A DNA stretch of 41,313 nucleotides from Thiobacillus sp. 65-29 (GCA_001899775.1 MKWN01000051.1:1-41313); one strand, 5' to 3'; counted from the stretch's first letter, positions 21,438 through 29,592 are shown. Numbers and translations: made by a program. Notes: generated by a model from the letters alone, not told the origin.

Positions 21438-22475
21438 ATGCGTACTCAACATATCGGCATCCTGGGTGGTTCGGGTTTCGTCGGCACCCAGCTCGTCAGC
21501 CTGCTGGCGGCACGCGGCCATCATGTGCGGGTGCTGAGCCGGCGCCGCGAGGCGGCCAGGGAACTGATCCTCCTGCCCACCGTCGAGGTGGTCGAAGCCG
21601 ACGTGCACAATCCGCAGACCCTGCTGCGCCAGTTCCGCGGGCTCGACGCGGTCATCAACCTCGTCGGCATCCTGCATGAAGGCAAGCGGGGGCGCGTCGA
21701 CCGCCCTGCCGAGCGGCGTGGTGACTTCCAGCATGTTCATGTCGAACTGCCGCGCAAGGTCGTGCACGCCATGGGCGAAGCCGGCGTGCGCCGCCTGCTG
21801 CACATGAGCGCGCTGGGCGCCAATCCCAATGCGCGCTCTGCCTATCAGCGTTCCAAGGGCATCGGCGAGGCGCTGGTGCGCGAGGCCGGGCGACGCCACG
21901 TCGAGCACGAGAAGTGGTATCTCGACGGTCCCAAGTTCGTCCACGGCTACGGCCTCGACGTCACGGTGTTTCGCCCCTCGGTGATCTTCGGCCGCGGTGA
22001 TTCCTTCCTGTCGATGTTCGCCGGCCTGCTCAAGCTGTCCCCCGTCGTGCCGCTTGCCGGCGCGCACGCGCGCTTCGCGCCGGTGCATGTCGAGGATGTC
22101 GCGCGTGCCTTCGCCGACAGCCTCGACAATCCCGCGACCCTCGGCGAGGCCTACGACCTGTGCGGTCCACGCGCCTATAGCCTGCATGAACTGGTGCACT
22201 ACGTCGGGACGCTCACCGGCCGGCGCCGTCTCATCGTGCCGCTGGGCGACATGCTGTCCTACCTGCAGGCGTGGATACTGGAATTCAAGCCCGGCAAAAA
22301 GCTGATGACGCGCGACAACGTCTTCGCGATGACCGTCGACAACGTCTGCACCGGCGGCTGGCCGGCGGTGTTCGATTTCCAGCCCGCGGCCCTGGAAGCG
22401 GTCGCCCCCGAATATCTCGGCGCAAGGACGCCGCGGGCGCGCTACGAACAGTTCCGCGAACACGCGCATCGCTGA
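21438..22475 (+). CDS. NDUFA9-type atypical SDR (NAD(P)-binding epimerase-like)
   Basis: The 345-residue protein is an atypical short-chain dehydrogenase. GILGGSGFVGTQLV at residues 6-19 is the nucleotide-binding loop, and INLVGIL and FRPSVIFGRGD are family signatures of the complex I NDUFA9-like group. Bacterial members are usually about 320 residues. This one carries two extra charged stretches, after GILHEGKRG (about 9 residues) and before GYGLDVTVFRP (about 20 residues). The function of bacterial members is not established. The slt-SDR-cca order suggests a housekeeping role. ATG 21438 is followed directly by the Rossmann loop. Confidence 0.85.
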   Translation: MRTQHIGILGGSGFVGTQLVSLLAARGHHVRVLSRRREAARELILLPTVEVVEADVHNPQTLLRQFRGLDAVINLVGILHEGKRGRVDRPAERRGDFQHVHVELPRKVVHAMGEAGVRRLLHMSALGANPNARSAYQRSKGIGEALVREAGRRHVEHEKWYLDGPKFVHGYGLDVTVFRPSVIFGRGDSFLSMFAGLLKLSPVVPLAGAHARFAPVHVEDVARAFADSLDNPATLGEAYDLCGPRAYSLHELVHYVGTLTGRRRLIVPLGDMLSYLQAWILEFKPGKKLMTRDNVFAMTVDNVCTGGWPAVFDFQPAALEAVAPEYLGARTPRARYEQFREHAHR

Positions 22476-22490
22476 TCCCGCGCGGCCGCC

Positions 22491-23702
22491 ATGAAAACCT
22501 ATATCGTCGGTGGCGCGGTGCGTGACCGGCTGCTGGGGCGGCCGGTAGCCGACCGTGATCACGTCGTCGTCGGCGCCACGCCCGACGACATGGTGGCCCT
22601 GGGCTTCCAGCCGGTGGGCAAGGACTTCCCGGTGTTCCTTCATCCCGACAGCCACGAGGAATATGCGCTTGCGCGCACCGAGCGCAAGTCGGGGCGGGGC
22701 TACCGGGGTTTCACCGTATATGCTTCACCCGAGGTGACGCTGGAGGATGATCTGCATCGGCGCGACCTCACCATCAACGCCATGGCCGAGGACGAGCAGG
22801 GCGCGCTGATCGACCCGTTCGGTGGCCGGCGCGATCTGGAGGCACGCGTGTTCCGCCACGTCAGCGAGGCCTTCGGCGAGGACCCGGTACGCATCCTCCG
22901 CGTCGCGCGCTTCGCCGCGCGTTTTGCCGGCTTCACCGTGGCGCCGGAAACGCTCGTCCTGATGCGGCGCATGGTCGACGACGGCGAGGTCGACGCGCTG
23001 GTGGCCGAGCGCGTGTGGCAGGAACTGGCGCGCGGATTGATGGAGCCGGTGCCGTCGCGCATGGTCGAGGTGTTGCGTGCATGTGGTGCGCTGGCGCGGT
23101 TGTTGCCGGAGCTCGATCGCCTGTTCGGCGTGCCGCAACCGCCCGAGCATCACCCGGAAATCGACACCGGTGTCCACGTCATGCGCGTCATCGACTGGGC
23201 GGCGCAGCAGGGCTATTCGCTGCCGGTGCGCTTTGCCGCACTCGTGCACGATCTCGGCAAGGGCGCCACGCCGCGTGAGGACTGGCCACGTCACGTCGGT
23301 CACGAGGCGAAGGGGGTGGAGCTGGTACGCGGCCTCTGCGAACGGTTGCGCGTGCCGAACGACTGCCGCGAACTCGGCGTCGCGGTCGCGCGCGAGCACG
23401 GTCTGGTTCATCGCGCACGCGAATTGCGCCCCGGCACGCTGGTCCAACTTCTCGAGCGGGTCGATGCCTTTCGCCGGCCGGAGCGCTTCGAGGAATTTCT
23501 GCGCGCCTGTGAATGCGACTTCCGCGGTCGTCCGGGCTATGAGACCCGTCCCTTTCCCGAAGCCGACCACTTGCGGCAGGCCTTGCGCGCCGCGCAGGCG
23601 GTCGATGCCGGCGCGGTGGCGCAGAGCGTTGCTCCGGCGCAGATCCGCGAGGCCGTATTCCAGGCGCGCGCGCAGGCGGTGGCGGTGGTACAAAGCGGCT
23701 GA
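22491..23702 (+). CDS. cca: CCA-adding tRNA nucleotidyltransferase
   Basis: Cca adds or repairs the 3' CCA of tRNAs. The 403-residue protein has [22 protein letters not shown] near the N-terminus (nucleotidyltransferase loop with the DxD-type carboxylates), [10 protein letters not shown] near 98-107, and a C-terminal HD domain (LVHDLGKG near 247-254). The HD domain suggests the extra phosphatase activity known in E. coli. It starts 15 bases after the SDR gene. Confidence 0.96.
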   Translation: MKTYIVGGAVRDRLLGRPVADRDHVVVGATPDDMVALGFQPVGKDFPVFLHPDSHEEYALARTERKSGRGYRGFTVYASPEVTLEDDLHRRDLTINAMAEDEQGALIDPFGGRRDLEARVFRHVSEAFGEDPVRILRVARFAARFAGFTVAPETLVLMRRMVDDGEVDALVAERVWQELARGLMEPVPSRMVEVLRACGALARLLPELDRLFGVPQPPEHHPEIDTGVHVMRVIDWAAQQGYSLPVRFAALVHDLGKGATPREDWPRHVGHEAKGVELVRGLCERLRVPNDCRELGVAVAREHGLVHRARELRPGTLVQLLERVDAFRRPERFEEFLRACECDFRGRPGYETRPFPEADHLRQALRAAQAVDAGAVAQSVAPAQIREAVFQARAQAVAVVQSG

Positions 23703-23788
23703 AGCGGGAATGCGGTCGGCACCGTGCGGGGGATACGGCCCGCACAGGCCTGCATCGGGAGCGGTGTCCCGATACAGGTCCTGTCACG

Positions 23789-24157
23789 TCAGTAGCGGTG
23801 GGAATGGCGCCGGTCGTCGTGGCGATCATGCCGATCGTGGCGGTAATCGTCGCGCCAGCCGCGACGCTCGTCCCAGCCAGGGTAATGGCGCACGGCATGC
23901 GGAGGGACCGGGTACATGCGATACGCCGGTGGCATGACAATCATCGGCCCGGGGCGGTAGGGCGTGTGGGTCCAGTAACGCTGGCCGCCGCTCTCGAACA
24001 GCACGCGGAAACCATCGTAATAACCGGTGCCGAACGAGACCGACACGCGTGGTTCGACCTCGATGACGCGGCCGTAGCCATAATCACCGTGGGCGAGCGC
24101 CGCGCCCGAAAAACCGGCGCTGACGAAGGTGGCGGCGATGAGTAGTTTGCGGATCAT
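23789..24157 (-). CDS. Small exported His/Asp/Arg-rich protein
   Basis: Not recognised as a named family. The 122-residue product has a clear signal peptide (MIRKLLIAATFVSAGFSGAALA, cleavage before HGDYG). A Tyr/Pro-rich middle follows (TPYRPGPMIVMPP). The tail is strikingly repetitive (DDYRHDRHDRHDDRRHSHRY), rich in His and Asp and compatible with metal binding. AAAGGAGC precedes ATG 24157. It is the third gene of a leftward operon of exported proteins, 31 bases after the previous one and divergent from a two-component system. A periplasmic role is inferred from the signal peptide only. Confidence 0.75.
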   Translation of the reverse strand: MIRKLLIAATFVSAGFSGAALAHGDYGYGRVIEVEPRVSVSFGTGYYDGFRVLFESGGQRYWTHTPYRPGPMIVMPPAYRMYPVPPHAVRHYPGWDERRGWRDDYRHDRHDRHDDRRHSHRY

Positions 24158-24188
24158 GGCGGTGCTCCTTTCAGGGTTGCGGCGGAAC

Positions 24189-24773
24189 TCAGTCGTCCCA
24201 GCCATTGCGGCCGTAATACCCGCGCGGGGCGCGCTGGTCTTCGGCGACGGAAAAACTCACGTTGAGGTTGAGCCAGGGGCCCGGATCGTAGGGCAGGCGC
24301 GTGGTGTATTCGCGGCCCTGGAAGCGGTAGCGGACGTCGTAGCCGCTGATCACCTGACGGAAATCGTCCTGCGTGCGGCAGCGCTCGACCTGCTGCGGGC
24401 GCGATTCGTAGCGCGTGCCGCCCGAATTCCAGCGGTCGCCGACCACGGCGCCGGTCGCGGCGCCGACCGCAGCGGCGGCGACCTTGCCGTCACCCTTGCC
24501 GACGGTGGAACCGAGCAGGCCGCCGGCGATGGCGCCGAGTACCGCACCGCCGGTGTTGTTGCCGCCGCGGTAGCTGCGGGTTTCGTAGCCCACGGTTTCG
24601 GTCCAGCACTCGCGGCGTGGCTCGTTGATCGTTTCGTAGACCGGCACGCTCGCCACGACCTTGGCGCGGGTGACGAAGCCGTCCGCCGCGTTGCGGCCGG
24701 GACCGGCCTGCACCGCGCCGCTGGCAGCAAGCAGGGCGGCGATGAGTGTGGTGTTGACGGTCAGCTTGTTCAT
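24189..24773 (-). CDS. Glycine-zipper 2TM-domain exported protein
   Basis: The 194-residue protein has a signal peptide (cleavage near residue 23, VQA/GPG). A two-helix glycine zipper at about 75-113 (GGAVLGAIAGGLLGSTVG and VGAATGAVVGD) follows, as in the Rickettsia 17-kDa-antigen family. A C-terminal beta-rich part has FQGREYTTRLPYDPG. There is no lipobox Cys at the cleavage site, so it is probably periplasmic or outer-membrane associated rather than a lipoprotein. Two cysteines flank the zipper (C57 and one near 130). AAAAGGAGC precedes ATG 24773. The conserved RYRFQGREYTTRLPYDPG segment shares a Pro-Gly strand feature with the adjacent 122-residue protein. Confidence 0.8.
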   Translation of the reverse strand: MNKLTVNTTLIAALLAASGAVQAGPGRNAADGFVTRAKVVASVPVYETINEPRRECWTETVGYETRSYRGGNNTGGAVLGAIAGGLLGSTVGKGDGKVAAAAVGAATGAVVGDRWNSGGTRYESRPQQVERCRTQDDFRQVISGYDVRYRFQGREYTTRLPYDPGPWLNLNVSFSVAEDQRAPRGYYGRNGWDD

Positions 24774-24807
24774 GTTGCGCTCCTTTTCCGGTGTGTCGGG
24801 GTGGGTT

Positions 24808-25104
24808 TCAGCGACGGCCGCGTGGACGGCTGTCCTCTTCCTGCCGCGTCTGCTGGCGACGTTCGTAGCCGTAGCCGTAGCCGCGTTCGTTGTCGCGTCC
24901 GGCCTCGGTCTCGGCGTTACGGTCCTGGGCACGACGCTCGTCGCGGCGCGGCTCGCGGGCCGTACGGCGCGCGTCGCGCTCGTTGTCCTGCCGGGCCACG
25001 ATGAACGCGCCGTCCAGGTAGCCATCGTGCGCGGCATGAACCGGGGACATCAGAACGAGTCCCAGGGCAGCCATGCCGAACGTCAGGGGGGTGCGTGCAT
25101 TCAT
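24808..25104 (-). CDS. Small exported Arg/Glu/Asp-rich protein
   Basis: The 98-residue product has a signal peptide (MNARTPLTFGMAALGLVLMSPVHA, cleavage before AHDGY). A low-complexity charged tail of Arg, Asp and Glu follows, with GYGYGYE. No family is recognised. The start is ATG 25104, with GGAG at a normal distance; ATG 25110 sits too close to that GGAG. It is the first gene of the three-gene exported-protein operon and faces the response-regulator gene across a 158-base gap. The charged tail suggests a disordered periplasmic protein; no function can be assigned. Confidence 0.7.
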   Translation of the reverse strand: MNARTPLTFGMAALGLVLMSPVHAAHDGYLDGAFIVARQDNERDARRTAREPRRDERRAQDRNAETEAGRDNERGYGYGYERRQQTRQEEDSRPRGRR

Positions 25105-25197
25105 CGTCATCTCCGTTTCTGTGGTCGCGTGTTTCGCTTCCACGCTTTGCATTGTGGGCGGGAAAAGTAAGCGCACCGTTTCGCGCAAGGGGGATTT

Positions 25198-25213
25198 TGT
25201 AACAGTGTGTAAC
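25198..25213. promoter_or_regulatory. Tandem TGTAAC direct repeat, OmpR-like operator
   Basis: TGTAAC occurs at 25198-25203 and 25208-25213, exactly 10 bases apart, in the divergent gap between the exported-protein operon and the OmpR-family regulator. Tandem GTAACA-like sites one helical turn apart are typical of OmpR-subfamily binding. Autoregulation and control of the operon are inferred. Confidence 0.5.
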
Positions 25214-25250
25214 CGGATGGGACAGGGCGTGTGGGCGGGGCGGTTGGAGT

Positions 25251-25256
25251 TATAGT
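25251..25256 (+). promoter_or_regulatory. -10 box close to the response-regulator start
   Basis: TATAGT ends 6 bases before ATG 25263, and no Shine-Dalgarno sequence is present. If used, transcription would begin at or near the A of the start codon, giving a leaderless mRNA. No convincing -35 box is seen 16-18 bases upstream, which would fit a promoter activated from the TGTAAC repeats. Confidence 0.4.
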
Positions 25257-25262
25257 CTGCGC

Positions 25263-25973
25263 ATGGAGAAGGAACTCGTTTACGTCACCGACGACGACGC
25301 CGGCATCCGCGAACTCGTCGCCGAATATCTCGCCGGCCAGGGCTACGCGGTGGAAACCGCGGCGGACGCGGTGGCCCTCGAACATCTGCTGGCGGCGAAG
25401 ACGCCCGACCTCGTCGTGCTCGACTGGATGATGCCGGGAGAGGACGGCCTTTCGGTGGCGCGCCGCCTGCGCGCGCAGCCGGGGTTCCCGCCCATCATCA
25501 TGCTGTCGGCCAAGGGCGAGGACATCGACCGCATCATCGGGCTTGAAGTCGGCGCCGACGACTATCTGCCCAAGCCGTTCAACCCGCGCGAACTCCTTGC
25601 GCGCATCCGTGCCGTGCTGCGGCGTGGTGCGGGTGCTACGCCTCCCGCCACGGATGGCGCTCGGCGGGTGGGTTTCGGCCCTTACAGCGTCAACCTCGAC
25701 GCACGCACGCTGTCGCGCGACGGCGCGGAGATTGCGCTCACCGGCGGCGAATATGAACTGCTGGAAATCTTCGTCACCCATGCCAATCGTGCGCTGTCGC
25801 GCGACTGGTTGATGGACCAGTTGCGCGGTTTCGAGCGCGATCCCTTCGACCGCAGCATCGACGTACGCGTCAATCGGCTGCGCAAGAAGATCGAGGATGA
25901 CCCGGCGAATCCGGCCTATATCCGCACCCAGCGCGGCCAGGGCTACATCTTCCTGCCGCAGGGCAAGGGCTGA
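25263..25973 (+). CDS. OmpR-family response regulator
   Basis: The 236-residue protein has a receiver domain with acidic pocket D10-D12, phosphoacceptor D54 (VVLDWMMPGEDG), and K104-type lysine in LPKPF. A winged-helix DNA-binding domain (about 130-232) ends with the YIRTQRGQGYIFLPQ wing. It is close to OmpR itself. The cognate kinase starts 6 bases after its stop. No Shine-Dalgarno precedes the start. Its likely targets are itself and the divergent exported-protein operon. Confidence 0.95.
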   Translation: MEKELVYVTDDDAGIRELVAEYLAGQGYAVETAADAVALEHLLAAKTPDLVVLDWMMPGEDGLSVARRLRAQPGFPPIIMLSAKGEDIDRIIGLEVGADDYLPKPFNPRELLARIRAVLRRGAGATPPATDGARRVGFGPYSVNLDARTLSRDGAEIALTGGEYELLEIFVTHANRALSRDWLMDQLRGFERDPFDRSIDVRVNRLRKKIEDDPANPAYIRTQRGQGYIFLPQGKG

Positions 25974-25979
25974 TTCCCG

Positions 25980-27269
25980 ATGCGGGGGGTGGCCGGTTCG
26001 CTCTACGCGCGCACCGCGCTGACGCTGGCCTTCGCCTTCGTCGTGTTCCAGGCGCTGGCGACCTGGGTGGTGGTGCAGACGCTGATCCTGCCGGTGGCGG
26101 AGCGCTCGGCCGACGATCTTGCCGGTCTCATCGTGCTCTCCGCGCAGACCTGGGTGGAACTGCCGCCGGAGACGCGCGCGGCCTTCGAGCGTGAACTCGC
26201 CCGCCGCCACGGACTGCGCCTGACCACCGTCGATGTCGGCGCGACCACGCCGGCGCCGAGCTTCGCCTTCCGCCGGCAGATCGAGGATGCGCTCAGCCGG
26301 CGCACCGGTGACGTGGTGGCGCTGCACGGCGTACCTGGCACCGCCGCGGCCTGGCTGGAACTGCCGCTGAGCGGCCACGACCTGCGCGTCGGTTTTTATC
26401 CGCAGCGCTACGCGGTGCGGCCGCCGCTTGCCGCGGTGGCGGTCGTCGCTGTCGGTACCCTGCTCAGCCTGCTGACCGCGCTGTTCCTGGTGCGCCGCAT
26501 CACCGTGCCGCTGGCGCGTGCAGCACAGGCCGCGCGCCAGGTCGGCGCCGGCGAACTGCCCGAGCCGCTGCCGGAGACCGGCCCCGCCGAACTCGCCGAA
26601 CTGGCGCGGCGTTTCAACACCATGGCAACGGAAGTGCGCGACCTGCTCGACAATCGCACCACGCTCCTCGGTGGCATCTCACACGATCTGCGCACCCCGA
26701 TGACGCGCCTGCGCCTGAATCTGGAACTGCTGCGTGACGATCCCGCCCCGGCGCGCATCGACCGGGCGCTCGCCGATCTCGACGACATGAACCGGCTCGT
26801 CGCGGGCTACCTCGATCTTGCCCGCGCCGCGCGCCCGGAAGCGCGCACCCGCTTCGACCTCGCGGTCCTGCTGGGCGAGCTGGCCGCAGAAGCCGGCGTG
26901 CCCTGGGAGGCCGCCCCGGCCTGTGAAATCGATGCCGGCCCGCTCGCCGTGCGGCAGATTCTCGCCAATCTCATGCAGAATGCGTTGCGCTATGGCGGGG
27001 CGCCGGTGGAACTTGCGCTGGATTGCGGCGCACGGCAGGCGCGTGTGCACGTGCGCGACAACGGCCCCGGCATTCCCGAAGCGCAACTGGAAAAGGTGTT
27101 CCGCCCCTTCTACCGGCTGGAGGATTCGCGCGCGCAGGCGACCGGCGGCACCGGACTCGGGCTCGCCATCGTCCGGCAGCTCGCCGCGATCAACGGCTGG
27201 ACGGTCACGCTCAGAAACCGGCCCACCAGCGGCATCGAAGCCACGCTCGAATTGCCCCGCTCGGGGTGA
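25980..27269 (+). CDS. EnvZ-like sensor histidine kinase
   Basis: The 429-residue inner-membrane kinase has a first transmembrane helix (about 12-36), a periplasmic sensor of roughly 105 residues, and a second helix (about 148-171). Next come a HAMP domain (172-224) and the dimerisation domain with phosphoacceptor H235 in GGISHDLRTP. The ATPase domain has N-box LANLMQNALRYG, DNGPGIP and GGTGLGLAIV. It forms an operon with the preceding regulator. The HDLRTP motif and short sensor match the EnvZ subgroup. The signal is unknown. Confidence 0.94.
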   Translation: MRGVAGSLYARTALTLAFAFVVFQALATWVVVQTLILPVAERSADDLAGLIVLSAQTWVELPPETRAAFERELARRHGLRLTTVDVGATTPAPSFAFRRQIEDALSRRTGDVVALHGVPGTAAAWLELPLSGHDLRVGFYPQRYAVRPPLAAVAVVAVGTLLSLLTALFLVRRITVPLARAAQAARQVGAGELPEPLPETGPAELAELARRFNTMATEVRDLLDNRTTLLGGISHDLRTPMTRLRLNLELLRDDPAPARIDRALADLDDMNRLVAGYLDLARAARPEARTRFDLAVLLGELAAEAGVPWEAAPACEIDAGPLAVRQILANLMQNALRYGGAPVELALDCGARQARVHVRDNGPGIPEAQLEKVFRPFYRLEDSRAQATGGTGLGLAIVRQLAAINGWTVTLRNRPTSGIEATLELPRSG

Positions 27270-27272
27270 GGC

Positions 27273-28553
27273 TTACGCCGCGCGCCCGCCGCAGGCGTGA
27301 AACCGCCGCACTGCGGACAGGAGATTGAGCCACAGGCTTGCCGCCGACAGGCACAGTACCAGCCCGCCGCCGATCGCGAGCGGCGGCCAGAAGGGCGCCG
27401 GGACGAGCAGCGCACAGGCCGCCAGATGCAGGCGCAGCTGCATGCGCTGGCGGCGCGGGTCGATCATGTCCTTCATCGTCGGGATGGTGCCGGCGCGCGC
27501 CTGCAACTGCGCCTGCAGGTGGAACCAGGCGAGGAAGGGCACGATCTTGTAGAGCATGCCGGAAACGACGCTGACAGCGAAACCGGCAAGAAACAGCACG
27601 CCCAGCAGCAGCGACAAGGCGTCGCGGGCCGCCCCCGCGGGAAGCAACCGCGCGGCGAGCCAGACGCCGACACAGGCAATGAGACTCGCCATGCCCAGAC
27701 GCCAGAAATCGAGGGTGACGTCCGGCAGCTTGCGCCGGCGCCGCGTCTGCAGGCGCAGGGTGACGAGCGCGAACACCAGTACCACGGCGGCGATGCCCGC
27801 CTCGGCGGCGTACGTCAGCGGCGCGGGCAGCCACGGCGCGAAGGCGTAGAGGCCCAGCAACGCGGCGAGGACGAAGGCGAGCCAGCGCGCGATGCGCCGC
27901 GGATAGGGCGGGGTGATCTGGAACATCGGCACCACCTGGTAGGCGATGCCGATGACCAGGAGCAGCACCCAGCCGAGCAGGCCGAACGCGGCGTGCGCGT
28001 CGACGTGCGCCCAGACCGGAGGGCGGGGCAGCCAGCCGGCGCGCGGCAGGGCGAGCGCCACGCCGAAGGTGGCGGTCAGCGCGAGACCGGCGAGCGCCAG
28101 ACGCATGCCGTTGACCGTGTCGCCCCGCGCTGCGCGCGCGAGGCTCGTCGCGGCGGCGATGCCGAACACCGCAAGGCCGGCACCCAGCAGCGCGATGGCG
28201 GCGGTGAATGCCGCGGCGCCGGCGCCGAGAAAAGCGGCGACCAAGAGCGCGCTGCCCAGGGTGAAGGGTGCGTGCGTGAGCCAGGCGACCGCGCGTGGCG
28301 CGGCGATGGGCACGCCGGCGAGCACCGGCAGCATCTGCGTGAGCGCGCCGAGCATGGTCATGCCCAGAAAACCGAGGGTGACCAGATGGGTGAGTGCGAA
28401 GGTGCGCAGCCCCCAGCGTGAACCCAGCGCATCGGGCGCCACGGCCAGCAGCACTCCGGCCGCGAGCAGGAACAGCGGCGCGCTGAGAAAGAAGCGCAGC
28501 GGCAGTGCGAACGGCGGCGCCTGCTCGAACGCGAGTCCGGCCTGCATGCGCAT
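27273..28553 (-). CDS. NnrS-like polytopic membrane protein
   Basis: The 426-residue protein has about twelve hydrophobic helices and repeated His/Pro motifs: HLVTLGFLGMTMLGALTQM, HVDAHAAFGLLGW and GMLYKIVPFLAWFHLQ. These place it in the NnrS/haem-copper-oxidase-like membrane superfamily. NnrS proteins are haem- and copper-containing and are linked to nitric oxide metabolism. The assignment is by pattern, not alignment. Its start is 8 bases beyond the DUF2249 gene's stop, so it is co-transcribed with that gene and probably with the hemerythrin-like gene. No denitrification reductase gene is in the window. Confidence 0.7.
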   Translation of the reverse strand: MRMQAGLAFEQAPPFALPLRFFLSAPLFLLAAGVLLAVAPDALGSRWGLRTFALTHLVTLGFLGMTMLGALTQMLPVLAGVPIAAPRAVAWLTHAPFTLGSALLVAAFLGAGAAAFTAAIALLGAGLAVFGIAAATSLARAARGDTVNGMRLALAGLALTATFGVALALPRAGWLPRPPVWAHVDAHAAFGLLGWVLLLVIGIAYQVVPMFQITPPYPRRIARWLAFVLAALLGLYAFAPWLPAPLTYAAEAGIAAVVLVFALVTLRLQTRRRRKLPDVTLDFWRLGMASLIACVGVWLAARLLPAGAARDALSLLLGVLFLAGFAVSVVSGMLYKIVPFLAWFHLQAQLQARAGTIPTMKDMIDPRRQRMQLRLHLAACALLVPAPFWPPLAIGGGLVLCLSAASLWLNLLSAVRRFHACGGRAA

Positions 28554-28561
28554 GCCGCGCC

Positions 28562-28810
28562 TCAGCTCGCCGCGCCGGGGCCGGCCCGGTAGATGCGGAT
28601 CACGTAGTTGCCGTCCGCTTGCGCGACGGTCTCATGGCGCCAGCCGCGCTGGGCGAGCAGGGGATACAGCGGAAAAGGCTCGCGCGGCAACAGCAGCCGC
28701 AGCGTCTGGCCGGGGCGCGCGGCGTCCAGCGCGGCCAGTACGCGCAGCATGGGCTCCGGGGGTTCCAGGCCGTGTCCGTCGATGAGGATTTCGTTAATCG
28801 GTTTGGGCAT
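28562..28810 (-). CDS. DUF2249 (SirA/TusA-like fold) protein
   Basis: The 82-residue protein matches the DUF2249 family. An early LIDGHGLEPPEPMLRVLAALD segment replaces the Cys-Pro of TusA, and a LLPREPFPLYPLL stretch and YVIRIYRAG end follow. DUF2249 genes cluster with hemerythrins, NnrS and nitrogen-oxide genes and are of unknown function. ATG 28810 is directly preceded by a REP-like palindrome that provides GGGAGGGAG as ribosome-binding site. A second in-frame ATG with the same MPKP start lies 69 bases upstream in the duplicated repeat and would add 23 residues. Confidence 0.82.
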   Translation of the reverse strand: MPKPINEILIDGHGLEPPEPMLRVLAALDAARPGQTLRLLLPREPFPLYPLLAQRGWRHETVAQADGNYVIRIYRAGPGAAS

Positions 28811-29010
28811 TACGTTTGCTCCCTCCCCCGCTCGCGGGGGAGGGTTGGGGAGAGGGGGCGAAGCCGTCGGTTTGGGCATTACGTTTGCCCCCTCCCCCGC
28901 TTGCGGGGGAGGGTTGGGGAGAGGGGGGCGAAGCCGTCGGTTTGGGCATTACGTTTGCTCCCTCCCCCGAATCCCTCTCCCCGCCCTCCCGCAAGCGGGA
29001 GTGGGGGGCA
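28799..29010. repeat. Tandem array of a 69-70 bp unit carrying a start codon and REP-like hairpin
   Basis: Three copies start at 28,799, 28,868 and 28,938 with CGGTTTGGGCATTACGTTTG, which holds the ATG of the DUF2249 gene in reverse. Copies 1 and 2 each contain a perfect hairpin, CCCTCCCCCGC / GCGGGGGAGGG (28,821-28,844 and 28,890-28,913). Copy 3 is rearranged and ends in a shorter CTCCCGC-AA-GCGGGAG hairpin (28,986-29,001). Copies 1 and 2 are in frame with the gene; copy 3 is shifted by one base. Confidence 0.9.
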
Positions 29011-29051
29011 AAGCCGGGCGGGGTGGAATGGGGGGTTGCGGCAAAACGTGT

Positions 29052-29492
29052 TCAGTCCGGCAGCCCCTGCATCGCCTGGAGCACGTCCTCGCGCTCGCCG
29101 GCGAGCGCCTGGTCGGTCATCGGATAGAGCACGTTTTCCTCCTTCATGTTGTGCTGCTGCATCAGCATGTTGAGGGTTTCGGCATGGCCAAGGTAGGCGT
29201 TCGCATCGCCGGCGTTCGCGGCGGCGGCCATCTGCTCCATGAGATCGCGCATCTGCACGTGCTCGCCGCGCATCACCTGGGTCGGTCCCATGCTCATGCC
29301 GGTGCGGGTCTCGAACGCGGGAAACAGCACGTCCTCCTCCATCCTGAAGTGATGCAGGGTGGCGTGCCGGAAGCGCTCGAACGCGTCGCGCGCGCGCGCC
29401 CAGTCGTTTTTCGCCACGGCCTCTTCGGCCGCCGCGAACAGTTCGTCGCACGCGCGATGCGCGTCACCCATGAAGTCTCGGATGCTGCTCAT
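29052..29492 (-). CDS. Hemerythrin-like HHE domain protein
   Basis: The 146-residue all-helical protein has the metal-ligand pattern of HHE/hemerythrin domains: H near residue 12, HHFRMEED near 47-54, GEHVQM near 77-82, and a late HNMKEENVLYP. These residues would hold a di-iron site that binds oxygen or nitric oxide. It is the first of a leftward group with DUF2249 and an NnrS-like protein, which points to nitric oxide or low-oxygen handling (inference). GGAG lies before ATG 29492. Confidence 0.88.
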   Translation of the reverse strand: MSSIRDFMGDAHRACDELFAAAEEAVAKNDWARARDAFERFRHATLHHFRMEEDVLFPAFETRTGMSMGPTQVMRGEHVQMRDLMEQMAAAANAGDANAYLGHAETLNMLMQQHNMKEENVLYPMTDQALAGEREDVLQAMQGLPD

Positions 29493-29536
29493 AGTGGTTC
29501 TCCAGTAAGCCTCGGAAAAATAAATTAATTCAGTTT

Positions 29537-29552
29537 ATCAGGGTATCCTGAT
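29537..29552. promoter_or_regulatory. Inverted repeat in the hemerythrin/nrdD divergent gap
   Basis: ATCAGG-GTAT-CCTGAT is a perfect 6-bp inverted repeat with a 4-base spacer, 45 bases upstream of the hemerythrin-like gene. It could be a binding site for a redox or NO regulator. It does not match the FNR consensus TTGAT-N4-ATCAA. Confidence 0.4.
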
Positions 29553-29564
29553 CTTCAATTCGTC

Positions 29565-29592
29565 TTGACTTTGCCACAAGATGTCGTAGTCT
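29565..29592 (+). promoter_or_regulatory. Putative nrdD promoter
   Basis: TTGACT (29565-29570) and TAGTCT (29587-29592) are 16 bases apart, 47 bases before nrdD. The first NrdR-like box lies between the two elements. Confidence 0.45.

Noticed and set aside
19238-21439. A 733-codon open frame antisense to slt
   Set aside because: Same reasoning: slt has a signal peptide and catalytic motifs on the plus strand, and the antisense product shows no recognisable domain or ribosome-binding site.
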